A DNA stretch of 6,166 nucleotides from an uncultured Legionella sp. Lineage in GTDB: Bacteria; Pseudomonadota; Gammaproteobacteria; Legionellales; Legionellaceae. The position numbers were made by a program, and so were the translations under genes. Of the stretch, positions 1-5,949 are shown piece by piece. The first letter of the stretch is position 1; every line of letters starts with the position of its first letter. Below the pieces are notes generated by a model. It did not search any database and was not told the DNA's origin. It saw only the letters and a program-made list of their open reading frames with translations. The stretch spans positions 1 to 6,166 of the forward strand of contig CAISKC010000092.1 of assembly GCA_903885895.1 (NCBI GenBank). Direction: 5' to 3'.

Positions 1-97
1 GAGGAGATTTAAACATTTTTTCTAAATCGGTCAACCAACATTAGAGTTTTATCACCATGCATTTTGGTTAAAATTTGGATAGATACCTCAGAACGAC

Positions 98-169
98 GTG
101 CCCACCAGTTCGAAGAAATAATCACCAATGAAGCAGGGTTTTAAATTATTTCTTCGAACTGGTGGGCAC
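98..169. repeat. Perfect 25-bp stem palindrome, possible MITE-like insertion
   Basis: Bases 98-122 are the exact reverse complement of 145-169, with a 22-base spacer at 123-144. A 25-bp perfect stem is far beyond chance for intergenic DNA of this size, and the lack of any mismatch suggests a recent origin or maintained symmetry. It lies inside the left inverted-repeat arm, and the corresponding point of the right arm lacks it. This looks like an insertion into one copy, or a loss from the other. There is no T-run after the stem, so it is not a typical intrinsic terminator. Confidence 0.85.
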
Positions 170-190
170 ACTGCGCTTTGTCCACCCTAC
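161..190. repeat. REP-like hairpin overlapping the palindrome
   Basis: Bases 161-168 (GGTGGGCA) and 179-186 (TGTCCACC) can pair with one G-T wobble around a 10-base loop rich in GC steps, followed by CTAC. This resembles the short palindromic REP-type intergenic repeats with a GTGGGCA...GTCCACCCTAC core seen in many proteobacteria; that resemblance is from general knowledge. Its left half is also the end of the right arm of the 98-169 palindrome, so the two hairpins exclude each other. The right inverted-repeat arm keeps only the GTCCACC half (5986-6002, reverse strand). Confidence 0.5.
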
Positions 191-236
191 ATTTACATTG
201 ACTTTCTATCAAAAAATTATGAGGGGATACATCAGT

Positions 237-281
237 CCTCATCCGCCCTCTGGGCACCATCTCTCCTCAAGGGGCGAAGGA
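237..281. repeat. REP-like palindromic repeat with two small hairpins
   Basis: This stretch contains two short hairpins: GCCC (245-248) with GGGC (252-255) around a 3-base loop, and CCTC (265-268) with GGGG (271-274) around AA. The arrangement CCTCATCCGCCC...GGGCACC...CTC..AAGGGG..AAGG matches the general look of a palindromic intergenic repeat common in bacterial genomes. Family membership is inferred by eye. It lies just inside the left inverted-repeat arm and is not clearly shared with the right arm. Confidence 0.45.
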
Positions 282-405
282 TATCTATAAATAGGGCGTT
301 TCGTTACGTTTTGGGTGACGTAGCTAAAAAAATCTCTCATTCGTAGCTGCGCGATACCTTCTTCTTGCGAAAAAAGGGAAAATAGTGCTTAATTTCAGCT
401 ATTAA
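282..405. other. Non-coding stretch upstream of the rpmH promoter
   Basis: I see no convincing gene, RNA gene or strong hairpin here on either strand. Bases 366-405 are A/T-rich with A-runs just upstream of the -35 box, which could act as an UP-like element; that is inference. No DnaA-box cluster (TTATCCACA-like) is visible, although rpmH is often next to dnaA and the origin in related bacteria. Confidence 0.4.
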
Positions 406-434
406 TTGACAGTTGTTGCAAAATTTTCTATCAT
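406..434 (+). promoter_or_regulatory. Sigma-70 promoter of the rpmH operon
   Basis: A perfect -35 box TTGACA (406-411) is separated by exactly 17 bases from a -10 box TATCAT (429-434; 5 of 6 consensus bases). Transcription should begin near 441, giving a leader of about 30 bases before the rpmH ATG at 470. A-rich sequence lies just upstream. No other promoter as good was noticed in the operon, so this one probably drives all five genes; that is expected for a housekeeping ribosomal-protein operon. Confidence 0.8.
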
Positions 435-469
435 TGCCAGCTGAGAAAAAGCTTAGTGAGTGGTTTATT

Positions 470-604
470 ATGAAACGTACTTTTCAACCTAGTAATTTAA
501 AGTGTAAGCGAGATCATGGTTTTCGCGCGCGGATGGCGACTCGGAGTGGTCGGTTGGTGATTAAGCGCCGTAGAGCGAAAGGCCGTAAACGATTAACTGC
601 CTAG
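470..604 (+). CDS. rpmH: 50S ribosomal protein L34
   Basis: This encodes L34, a small, very basic protein of the large ribosomal subunit that binds 23S rRNA. The 44-residue product starts MKRTFQPSNLK and has the family signature HGFRARMATRSGR, followed by the Arg/Lys-rich tail RRRAKGRKRL. The length matches the usual 44-46 residues. The open frame extends upstream to a TTG at 413, but that codon lies between the promoter boxes and could not be in the transcript, so the ATG at 470 is the start. A weak ribosome-binding site (GTGAG, 456-460) precedes it. Residue 12 is Cys where a basic residue is usual, a minor oddity. The TAG stop shares its last base with the GTG start of rnpA. Confidence 0.98.
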   Translation: MKRTFQPSNLKCKRDHGFRARMATRSGRLVIKRRRAKGRKRLTA

Positions 605-939
605 TGAACACGTTCTCTCAAGAGCGGCGATTGTTAGAAAAAGCCGACTATGATGAAGTGTTTCGTAACGCCCAAAAAATAGTTAATCCCCATTTTATAT
701 TTTTGTATCGTGGTAATACACTTGGACATGCGCGGCTTGGTTTGGCTTTGTCGAAAAAAAACATTGCCAAGGCACATGATCGCTCACGTATCAAACGTTT
801 GGTACGTGAAACGTTTCGAGTGTTAGTGGCGCAAGATTTGCCTGCAGTGGATGTGGTCGTTCTTGCCAAGCCTGGGGTAGCCAAAGTAGAAAATGCTATT
901 CTGATTAATGGATTACAGCGGATATGGTCCAAATTGTAG
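604..939 (+). CDS. rnpA: Ribonuclease P protein component
   Basis: This is the protein subunit of RNase P, which helps the catalytic RNA (rnpB, not in this window) bind precursor tRNAs and remove their 5' leaders. The 111-residue product shows the family layout: an N-terminal RLL...Y..VF helix (9-20), a central strand region with GHARLGLALSKKN (41-53), and the basic helix AHDRSRIKRLVRETFR (57-72). That helix normally carries an RNR motif; here it reads RSR (60-62), a small deviation. It ends with VVVLAKPGV (84-92) and a C-terminal helix. The start is GTG overlapping the rpmH stop by one base (TAGTG), which points to translational coupling. The 3' end overlaps yidD by 16 bases. Confidence 0.97.
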   Translation: MNTFSQERRLLEKADYDEVFRNAQKIVNPHFIFLYRGNTLGHARLGLALSKKNIAKAHDRSRIKRLVRETFRVLVAQDLPAVDVVVLAKPGVAKVENAILINGLQRIWSKL

Positions 940-1184
940 AGAGATGCTCGGGTTTATTGCAAAATCTGACTTATGTTTTGATTCGATGCTATCAATTATT
1001 TATCCGACCCATACTCCCAATGTGTTGCCGGTTTTACCCTTCTTGCTCTGAGTACAGTTTGACTGCTATAGCGCAGTATGGGGTGATCAAAGGTGTGTGG
1101 AAATCGCTGGGTCGCATCGTACGTTGTCACCCATGGTCGATTGGTGGCTATGATCCTGTTTTACCTAATGAAGAGAAACGCTAA
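924..1184 (+). CDS. yidD: Membrane protein insertion efficiency factor YidD
   Basis: YidD is a small inner-membrane-associated protein that improves YidC-dependent insertion of membrane proteins; that role is known for the family. The 86-residue product is normal in length. It shows the hallmark blocks LIRCYQLFIRPIL (19-31), CRFYPSCSEYS (35-45), the YGVIKGVWKS helix (52-61) and CHPWSIGGYDPV (68-79). Cys35, Cys41 and Cys68 are in the conserved positions. An amphipathic N-terminal segment (about 10-31) probably binds the membrane. The ATG lies inside the end of rnpA, and the TAA stop shares a base with the yidC ATG, so it is part of the coupled operon immediately before its functional partner. 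Confidence 0.95.
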   Translation: MVQIVERCSGLLQNLTYVLIRCYQLFIRPILPMCCRFYPSCSEYSLTAIAQYGVIKGVWKSLGRIVRCHPWSIGGYDPVLPNEEKR

Positions 1185-2872
1185 TGGATATGAAACGTGT
1201 TGTGTTATATGGTGCGCTAGCACTGACGGGTTATTTTTTATACATGGATTGGATGACAGACTACCCACCGCAGGTAGCAGCTGCCCCACAAATGATCGCC
1301 ACGCCAGAAACGGTTGAAGAGCGTCTGTTGCCGACAGTCAACGCAAATGAAGAATCGGTGTTGAGCTCCGAAAATGAACAAATAGCGTCTGCGGAAGCAT
1401 TGTCACAACGTGTTTATGTCAAAACCGATGTTTTGAATATATCCATCGATTTAAAACATGGCGATGTCATGAGTGCACAATTACTCGCTTATCCCGAATC
1501 TACCAACGCCCAAAGCAAGCCTTTCATGTTATTACAAGATACGCCCTATATGCGCTATGTTGCAGAAAGTAATTTGGTGACGCTCAAAGATAACCATGCT
1601 GTTAAAATGAATATCCCATTCCAGACGACAGCGTTGAACTATGAGTTAGCTTCAGATCAAAATCAAGTGACGGTGAGTTTGACAGGTGAAACGAGCAATG
1701 GCTTACAGGTTACCAAGCAATTCACATTGAAACGCGGTTCTTATTTGATTGAAATGGCATACCATTTAACCAATCAGGGTTCAACACCTTGGAAAGGCTA
1801 TTTGAATACCCAATTTTTACGCACATCACCGCAAGAAGATAAAACCAGTATGTTCCATATGGGCTCGTTTACAGGGGCTTCTTATTCTGTGCCTGGTCAT
1901 TCGCGTTACAGTAAATTAAGCTTTAAAGATATGAGTAAGCATAATTTAGAGGTGGAGAGCACGGGCGGTTGGATTGCCATGCAACAACATTATTTCTTAA
2001 GCGCTTGGGTGCCATTAGCCAATAGTACGCAGCGTTTCTACACTCGGGTTGTCGATCAAGATTTTACCATTGGACAAGTGAGTGGTCAGATTGTTGTCGA
2101 GCAGCATGAGCCACAAATCATTACTACTCAGTTATATTTAGGGCCTGAGATTACAGATAATTTGAAGAGCATTGCACCTGGTTTGGATATGACAGTTGAT
2201 TACGGGTGGTTGTGGTTTATTTCTCAATTATTGTTCTCTCTGATGAAGTATATCCATATGTTTGTCGGTAATTGGGGTTGGTCGATTGTTTTGGTGACGT
2301 TATCGATCAAGCTGCTTTTCTATCGCTTACAGGCTGCTAGCTTTAAATCTATGGCTAGAATGCGACGGTTGCAACCTAAGATTGCATCTCTTCGTGAGCG
2401 TTATGGCGATGATAAAGCTAAAATGAGCCAATCTACGATGGAATTATATCGGCAGGAAAAAGTGAATCCTCTCGGTGGCTGTTTACCCATTTTGGTTCAG
2501 ATTCCTGTGTTTATTGCGCTGTATTGGGTGCTCATTGAAAGTGTTGAATTACGACATGCGCCGTTTGTGTTATGGATTGTAGATTTATCAGCATTCGATC
2601 CTTATCATGTGTTACCTATTATTATGGGCTTCACGATGTTGATTCAACAAAAATTAAATCCTGCGCCGCCAGATCCTATGCAAGCGAAAGTGATGATGTT
2701 TTTACCTGTGGTATTTACGATTCTATTTTTAAACTTCCCAGCTGGTTTGGTATTGTATTGGATTGTGAATAATACCTTGTCTATTTTACAACAGTGGTAT
2801 ATCACGCGAAAATATGGTGGCGAAGAACCGAAGCCATCTAAGCCTAAGAAAGCATTGAAAGCAGTGAAGTGA
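1184..2872 (+). CDS. yidC: Membrane protein insertase YidC (Oxa1 family)
   Basis: YidC inserts and folds inner-membrane proteins, alone or with the Sec translocon. The 562-residue product has the Gram-negative architecture. An N-terminal anchor (about 5-22) follows the typical MDMKR start. A low-complexity linker leads to a large periplasmic beta-rich domain (about 75-330). The conserved Oxa1 core then begins at GWLWFISQ (341). Core landmarks are GWSIVLVTLSIKL (365-377), SMARMRRLQPKI (389-400), EKVNPLGGCLPILVQIPVF (425-443), SVELRHAPF (453-461) and FPAGLVLYWIVNN (518-530), then a basic tail. The position of the groove arginine known from E. coli is lysine here (Lys376), a conservative change. 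GAAGAG at 1170-1175 is a plausible ribosome-binding site. The gene overlaps yidD by 1 base and mnmE by 4. Confidence 0.98.
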   Translation: MDMKRVVLYGALALTGYFLYMDWMTDYPPQVAAAPQMIATPETVEERLLPTVNANEESVLSSENEQIASAEALSQRVYVKTDVLNISIDLKHGDVMSAQLLAYPESTNAQSKPFMLLQDTPYMRYVAESNLVTLKDNHAVKMNIPFQTTALNYELASDQNQVTVSLTGETSNGLQVTKQFTLKRGSYLIEMAYHLTNQGSTPWKGYLNTQFLRTSPQEDKTSMFHMGSFTGASYSVPGHSRYSKLSFKDMSKHNLEVESTGGWIAMQQHYFLSAWVPLANSTQRFYTRVVDQDFTIGQVSGQIVVEQHEPQIITTQLYLGPEITDNLKSIAPGLDMTVDYGWLWFISQLLFSLMKYIHMFVGNWGWSIVLVTLSIKLLFYRLQAASFKSMARMRRLQPKIASLRERYGDDKAKMSQSTMELYRQEKVNPLGGCLPILVQIPVFIALYWVLIESVELRHAPFVLWIVDLSAFDPYHVLPIIMGFTMLIQQKLNPAPPDPMQAKVMMFLPVVFTILFLNFPAGLVLYWIVNNTLSILQQWYITRKYGGEEPKPSKPKKALKAVK

Positions 2873-4218
2873 GTTCTGTTGAAACGACCACTATTGTTGC
2901 AATTGCTACCCCACCCGGACGTGGTGGGGTCGGCATCGTTCGGGTATCAGGGCCAGAAGCACTGAGTATCGCATTACGCCTGATTCACCGACAAAATCTT
3001 ACCCCACGCATAGCCCAAGTTTGTACTTTTTATACCTTAGATGGCGTCGTGCTCGATCAGGGCATAGCTCTATATTTCAAAGCACCGCATTCTTTTACAG
3101 GTGAAGATGTGGTGGAGCTTCAGGGTCATGGCTCACCCGTTGTCCTCGATATGTTAGTAAAAGAAGTCTTACGTTGTGGCGCTCAGTTAGCGCAACCAGG
3201 TGAATTTTCTTTACGCGCTTTTTTAAATGATAAAATGGACTTAGCCCAAGCCGAAGCGGTCGCTGATCTTATTCATGCGCAATCCGAATCTGCCGCGCGG
3301 ATGGCTGTCAGAACTTTGCAGGGCGCGTTGTCGCAGCGTGTCAGCGCTTTGAATGCCCAAATCATTGATCTCCGTTTGTATGTCGAAGCGGCTCTGGATT
3401 TTCCGGAGGAAGAGCTGGATTTTTTAAGTGATGGCAAGATCGCGGCTAAATTAAGCAAAGTTCAACAAGATTTAGCTGATCTTCGCAAGCAAGCTGGCCA
3501 AGGAGCGTTGCTTCGTGAGGGTCTGACATTGGTCATAGCGGGCAGACCCAATGCGGGAAAATCTACTTTACTGAACTGTTTGGCACAACGCGATGCCGCA
3601 ATTGTGACGGACGTGCCAGGAACGACCCGAGATGTGATACGTGAACATATTCTTTTAGATGATATTCCTATTCATGTGTTGGATACAGCGGGATTAAGAG
3701 CTAGCACAGATGTCGTAGAGCAAGAAGGCATCAAACGGGCTTGGTCTGAGATAAATCGTGCAGATTGTGTTCTATTGTTGATGGATTGTAGTGTCGAAGA
3801 ACAATACGATGAGCTCATTTTAGAAATAAAATTAGCAGTACCTGATCAAATCCCTTTGATATTAGTGTATAATAAGATCGATAAAATCGGGAAGCCGGCT
3901 AGTAAAGATGGTAGGACATTGTATCTATCTCTAAAAAACCAGGAAGGCTTGACCTTGCTGAAAGATGAAATTAAAGCAGTGGTTGGGTACCAACCTCAGG
4001 AAGGACAATTTCTAGCTAGAAGGCGGCATCTGGAAGCCCTCGATAAGGCGATGCACTGGCTGCAACAGGGTGCAACATTATTAATTTCGCAACGAGCAGG
4101 AGAGCTTTTAGCGGAAGATTTACGTTTAGCGCATGCAGCATTAGGTGAAATCACCGGTGAATTTACAGCAGATGATTTGCTCGGAGTGATATTTTCTAAT
4201 TTCTGCATAGGAAAATAG
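2869..4218 (+). CDS. mnmE: tRNA uridine-5-carboxymethylaminomethyl modification GTPase MnmE
   Basis: MnmE works with MnmG to modify the wobble uridine of certain tRNAs (cmnm5/nm5 pathway), using a formyl-folate-type cofactor and GTP hydrolysis. The 449-residue protein is complete. The N-terminal folate-binding domain includes TIVAIATPPGRGGVGIVR (8-25) and the PGEFSLRAFLN block (110-120). A helical domain follows. The inserted G domain has GRPNAGKS (225-232), TTRD (252-255), DTAG (272-275) and NKID (335-338). It ends with the diagnostic FCIGK (445-449), whose Cys446 is the conserved catalytic-region cysteine. Asn228 is the residue expected to help bind potassium. The GTG start overlaps the yidC TGA (GTGA); no better start exists before the conserved residues. 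The TAG stop lies inside the terminal repeat of the palindrome that follows. Confidence 0.98.
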   Translation: MSSVETTTIVAIATPPGRGGVGIVRVSGPEALSIALRLIHRQNLTPRIAQVCTFYTLDGVVLDQGIALYFKAPHSFTGEDVVELQGHGSPVVLDMLVKEVLRCGAQLAQPGEFSLRAFLNDKMDLAQAEAVADLIHAQSESAARMAVRTLQGALSQRVSALNAQIIDLRLYVEAALDFPEEELDFLSDGKIAAKLSKVQQDLADLRKQAGQGALLREGLTLVIAGRPNAGKSTLLNCLAQRDAAIVTDVPGTTRDVIREHILLDDIPIHVLDTAGLRASTDVVEQEGIKRAWSEINRADCVLLLMDCSVEEQYDELILEIKLAVPDQIPLILVYNKIDKIGKPASKDGRTLYLSLKNQEGLTLLKDEIKAVVGYQPQEGQFLARRRHLEALDKAMHWLQQGATLLISQRAGELLAEDLRLAHAALGEITGEFTADDLLGVIFSNFCIGK

Positions 4219-4377
4219 GACCTGTAGGTATTTCTACTATCTTGGCCAAAATGATGCGTTATCCAGAGCGCAGCGAAGGATCTCCTGGCAGTGGTACTGT
4301 GCCAAATTATGGAGATCCTTCGTTGCACTCTGGAGGACGTACCTTGGGGTATGTTAGTGAATGGGCAACAGGTCCTA
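4216..4377. repeat. Imperfect palindromic (MITE-like) element after mnmE
   Basis: The outer ends are a perfect 10-base inverted repeat, 4216-4225 against 4368-4377. Inside, 4262-4285 pairs with 4311-4334 over 24 bases with two mismatches. The apex adds TGGCA (4286-4290) and TGCCA (4300-4304). The sequence between outer and inner arms is only weakly symmetric. The inner arm (GAGCGCAGCGAAGGATCTC) resembles a palindromic repeat widespread in bacterial intergenic DNA; that is by eye. No T-run follows, so intrinsic termination is doubtful, but the stem could slow transcription or protect the 3' end of the upstream mRNA. The mnmE stop codon is the first three bases of the left terminal repeat. Confidence 0.75.
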
Positions 4378-4411
4378 AAATCTAATGCTGGCGTTATGTT
4401 GAGATTTTATC

Positions 4412-5893
4412 ATGGCGAATGATTTGAGTTTTTTTGATTATAAACAGGCAGTAGTAGACGCTACCTCGTCATCTAATCCAAGTTACCTTCTAAATCCGAG
4501 GCAACAACCGATTTTTCATGATAAAAATGAAAGCATATTTTATCGCTTGTCTTTTTATCATCGTACCTCTGCTGAATTGGAATACCAACTTCTGAATATG
4601 CTCGTCAATGTTGAGGGTTTGCCGGAGCATTATAAACGGCAAGCGAATCAGTATTTGGAGCATGGTGCGCATTTCTTATTGCGAGACGCAGAAATTGCGG
4701 ATAATACTGCGGAAGCTAAAAAATATCAGGATAAAATCGCCGCATTCGCTGCGAGTAGAGCAGTGCAACCTAATGAGTTGCCAGTGACGGTGTCCGAATG
4801 GCAAAAATCGGTAGATCGCTTTTATAAAGATCTTAATGATTATTTGTCGACGCCTTTTCATGTTTCTAAATTTATTACGTTATTGTCTTATATCAATCTT
4901 TATCGATTATTGACGGTGTTTTCGCGTCTATCGTTCAAATCATTTTGGACATTGGCGTCAGAGCGTCAATGGATTGATGGGCAGGACAAATTATTTGGCT
5001 ATCCTTTGCAACGCTCTGCATTAGATATGCCGAGAGATGCCTTAAATATTTTAAGTGTCGCTTTGTTTCTGATGCGTTTGGCATCGCATTTTTCTATGAT
5101 CCTCAAACATGGGCGCTCTCAACGACCCGGGGAAAAAGACATTGATGCCTGGGACCGGATGGCTCGAGAGTTTAGCACGCGCATGGTTGATATCATGAAT
5201 GATGGCGCTTGGTGGTGGGTGAATTTGCTTACCAATTTTGCGCCAGTATTTCAGATTAGTGATCCAGTATCGAATACGCTATTGGCGCTTACATTGGTGT
5301 ATGATTGCACCTGGTTGGCGATTCATTGGTACCGTAAAGAACGCGATTGGGGCTTGAAAGAAAAAGAACTGATAGCATGGAAGGCGCAATCTGGTGATAG
5401 TTATGATAAAACGATTACGGATTATCAGTTGAGATTGGTAAAAGATGTGCAATGGGAAATTCGCTGTAAATATGCTTTTTCCATTGTAGCGTGTTTATCG
5501 ATTATAACGTCTTACCTCTTGTTTTTGGCGGCGATTTCTTCAGCAGTCTCGGCAATTTGTTTGTTGGTGTGTGTCACAGGTTTTGCAATGTATGGCAGCG
5601 CTGATGAATTTGGCGGATGGATGCGTGCGGAGTTTGGGGCGATGAAGATTAAGAATGAGCGTGAAGAAATGCGTGCGAAATTCTTTAAGAACTTCACTCA
5701 AGCCTTTTGTTCACCTATACTGGTTATGGGACTTATGGCATTCAGTTGGAAGGTCGCACTGTTGGCTGCAGTTGGTGCGTTTTTATACCAATACTTACCT
5801 GCAAGCTCTGGTAACAGACCTGTTCGAGAAGTACCGGCAGTGCCTCCGATGGCTGAAGTGGTTGGTGGTGGTCGTCCAGCATTTGGTGTGTGA
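4412..5893 (+). CDS. Multi-pass membrane protein of unknown function
   Basis: I do not recognise this 493-residue protein. Residues 1-150 look soluble and helical, with charged stretches such as SAELEYQLLNMLVNVEGLP (53-71) and a lysine/alanine/glutamate-rich region (95-115) that could form a coiled coil. Hydrophobic segments follow at about 153-170, 210-229, 266-282, 286-306, 354-374, 374-393 and 431-461, so six to eight membrane passes are likely. A charged loop (306-352) separates two hydrophobic halves. The tail (463-493) is Pro/Gly/Val-rich and ends AFGV. No signal peptide, enzyme motif or transporter signature is visible. The ATG at 4412 is preceded by only a weak GAG (4401-4403). A TAAAAT at 4376-4381 could be a -10 box but lacks a good -35. 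Its own terminator follows. Base composition resembles the neighbours. A lineage-specific membrane protein, possibly host-related, is conceivable but unsupported. Confidence 0.85.
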   Translation: MANDLSFFDYKQAVVDATSSSNPSYLLNPRQQPIFHDKNESIFYRLSFYHRTSAELEYQLLNMLVNVEGLPEHYKRQANQYLEHGAHFLLRDAEIADNTAEAKKYQDKIAAFAASRAVQPNELPVTVSEWQKSVDRFYKDLNDYLSTPFHVSKFITLLSYINLYRLLTVFSRLSFKSFWTLASERQWIDGQDKLFGYPLQRSALDMPRDALNILSVALFLMRLASHFSMILKHGRSQRPGEKDIDAWDRMAREFSTRMVDIMNDGAWWWVNLLTNFAPVFQISDPVSNTLLALTLVYDCTWLAIHWYRKERDWGLKEKELIAWKAQSGDSYDKTITDYQLRLVKDVQWEIRCKYAFSIVACLSIITSYLLFLAAISSAVSAICLLVCVTGFAMYGSADEFGGWMRAEFGAMKIKNEREEMRAKFFKNFTQAFCSPILVMGLMAFSWKVALLAAVGAFLYQYLPASSGNRPVREVPAVPPMAEVVGGGRPAFGV

Positions 5894-5902
5894 TCTTAGG
5901 TT

Positions 5903-5927
5903 GTTGGGCTTTGGCCCAACGGTTTTT
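5903..5927 (+). terminator. Rho-independent terminator after the membrane-protein gene
   Basis: GTTGGGC (5903-5909) pairs perfectly with GCCCAAC (5914-5920) around a TTTG loop. Two further G-U pairs are possible at the base, and TTTTT follows at 5923-5927. It begins 9 bases after the stop codon at 5891-5893, the classic position. It would end transcripts of the unknown gene and any read-through from the rpmH operon. Confidence 0.85.
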
Positions 5928-5930
5928 CAC

Positions 5931-5946
5931 CCCTCATCCCTGAGGG
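5931..5946. repeat. Small perfect hairpin at the inner edge of the right repeat arm
   Basis: CCCTCA (5931-5936) and TGAGGG (5941-5946) form a 6-bp stem around TCCC. It lies just downstream of the terminator's T-run and borders the right inverted-repeat arm. It shares the CCTCATCC string with 237-281, but in the same, not inverted, orientation. Confidence 0.5.
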
Positions 5947-5949
5947 ATT

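Larger units (their letters stand above)
1..225 (+). repeat. Left arm of long inverted repeat flanking the locus
   Basis: Read as reverse complement, the far end of the window matches this stretch. Bases 1-99 align without gaps to 6109-6011 with three differences (at 59, 70 and 87). The match resumes at 177-193 (against 6002-5986) and again at 211-225 (against 5964-5950), with a diverged linker between. Between 99 and 177 this copy has 77 bases where the right copy has 8; the extra bases are mostly the palindrome at 98-169. The match begins at base 1, so the arm may extend beyond the window. No protein-coding sense is evident; the short open frame at 128-346 is made of repeat sequence. No transposase accompanies it. 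Confidence 0.9.

Noticed and set aside
128..346. 72-codon open frame on the + strand upstream of rpmH
   Set aside because: It begins in the spacer of a palindrome and runs through repeat sequence; the peptide (TALCPPYI..., ALWAPSLLKGRR) is typical of translated intergenic repeats and has no ribosome-binding site.
413..469. Upstream TTG extension of rpmH
   Set aside because: The TTG lies between the -35 and -10 boxes of the promoter, and L34 proteins begin MKRTFQP, encoded from 470.
1093..1317. 74-codon open frame across the yidD/yidC junction
   Set aside because: It is out of frame with two clearly conserved genes whose ends it overlaps.
2308..2316. Lys376 in YidC where E. coli has the groove arginine
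   Set aside because: Arg-to-Lys keeps the positive charge and, from general knowledge, lysine is common here in other gammaproteobacterial YidC proteins, so it is not treated as unusual.
3996..4328. 110-codon open frame on the - strand
   Set aside because: It is antisense to the conserved end of mnmE and starts in the palindromic element; the peptide shows no family features.
4262..4334. Intrinsic terminator for mnmE
   Set aside because: The stem is long, but no run of T follows either arm, so it is recorded as a palindromic repeat instead.
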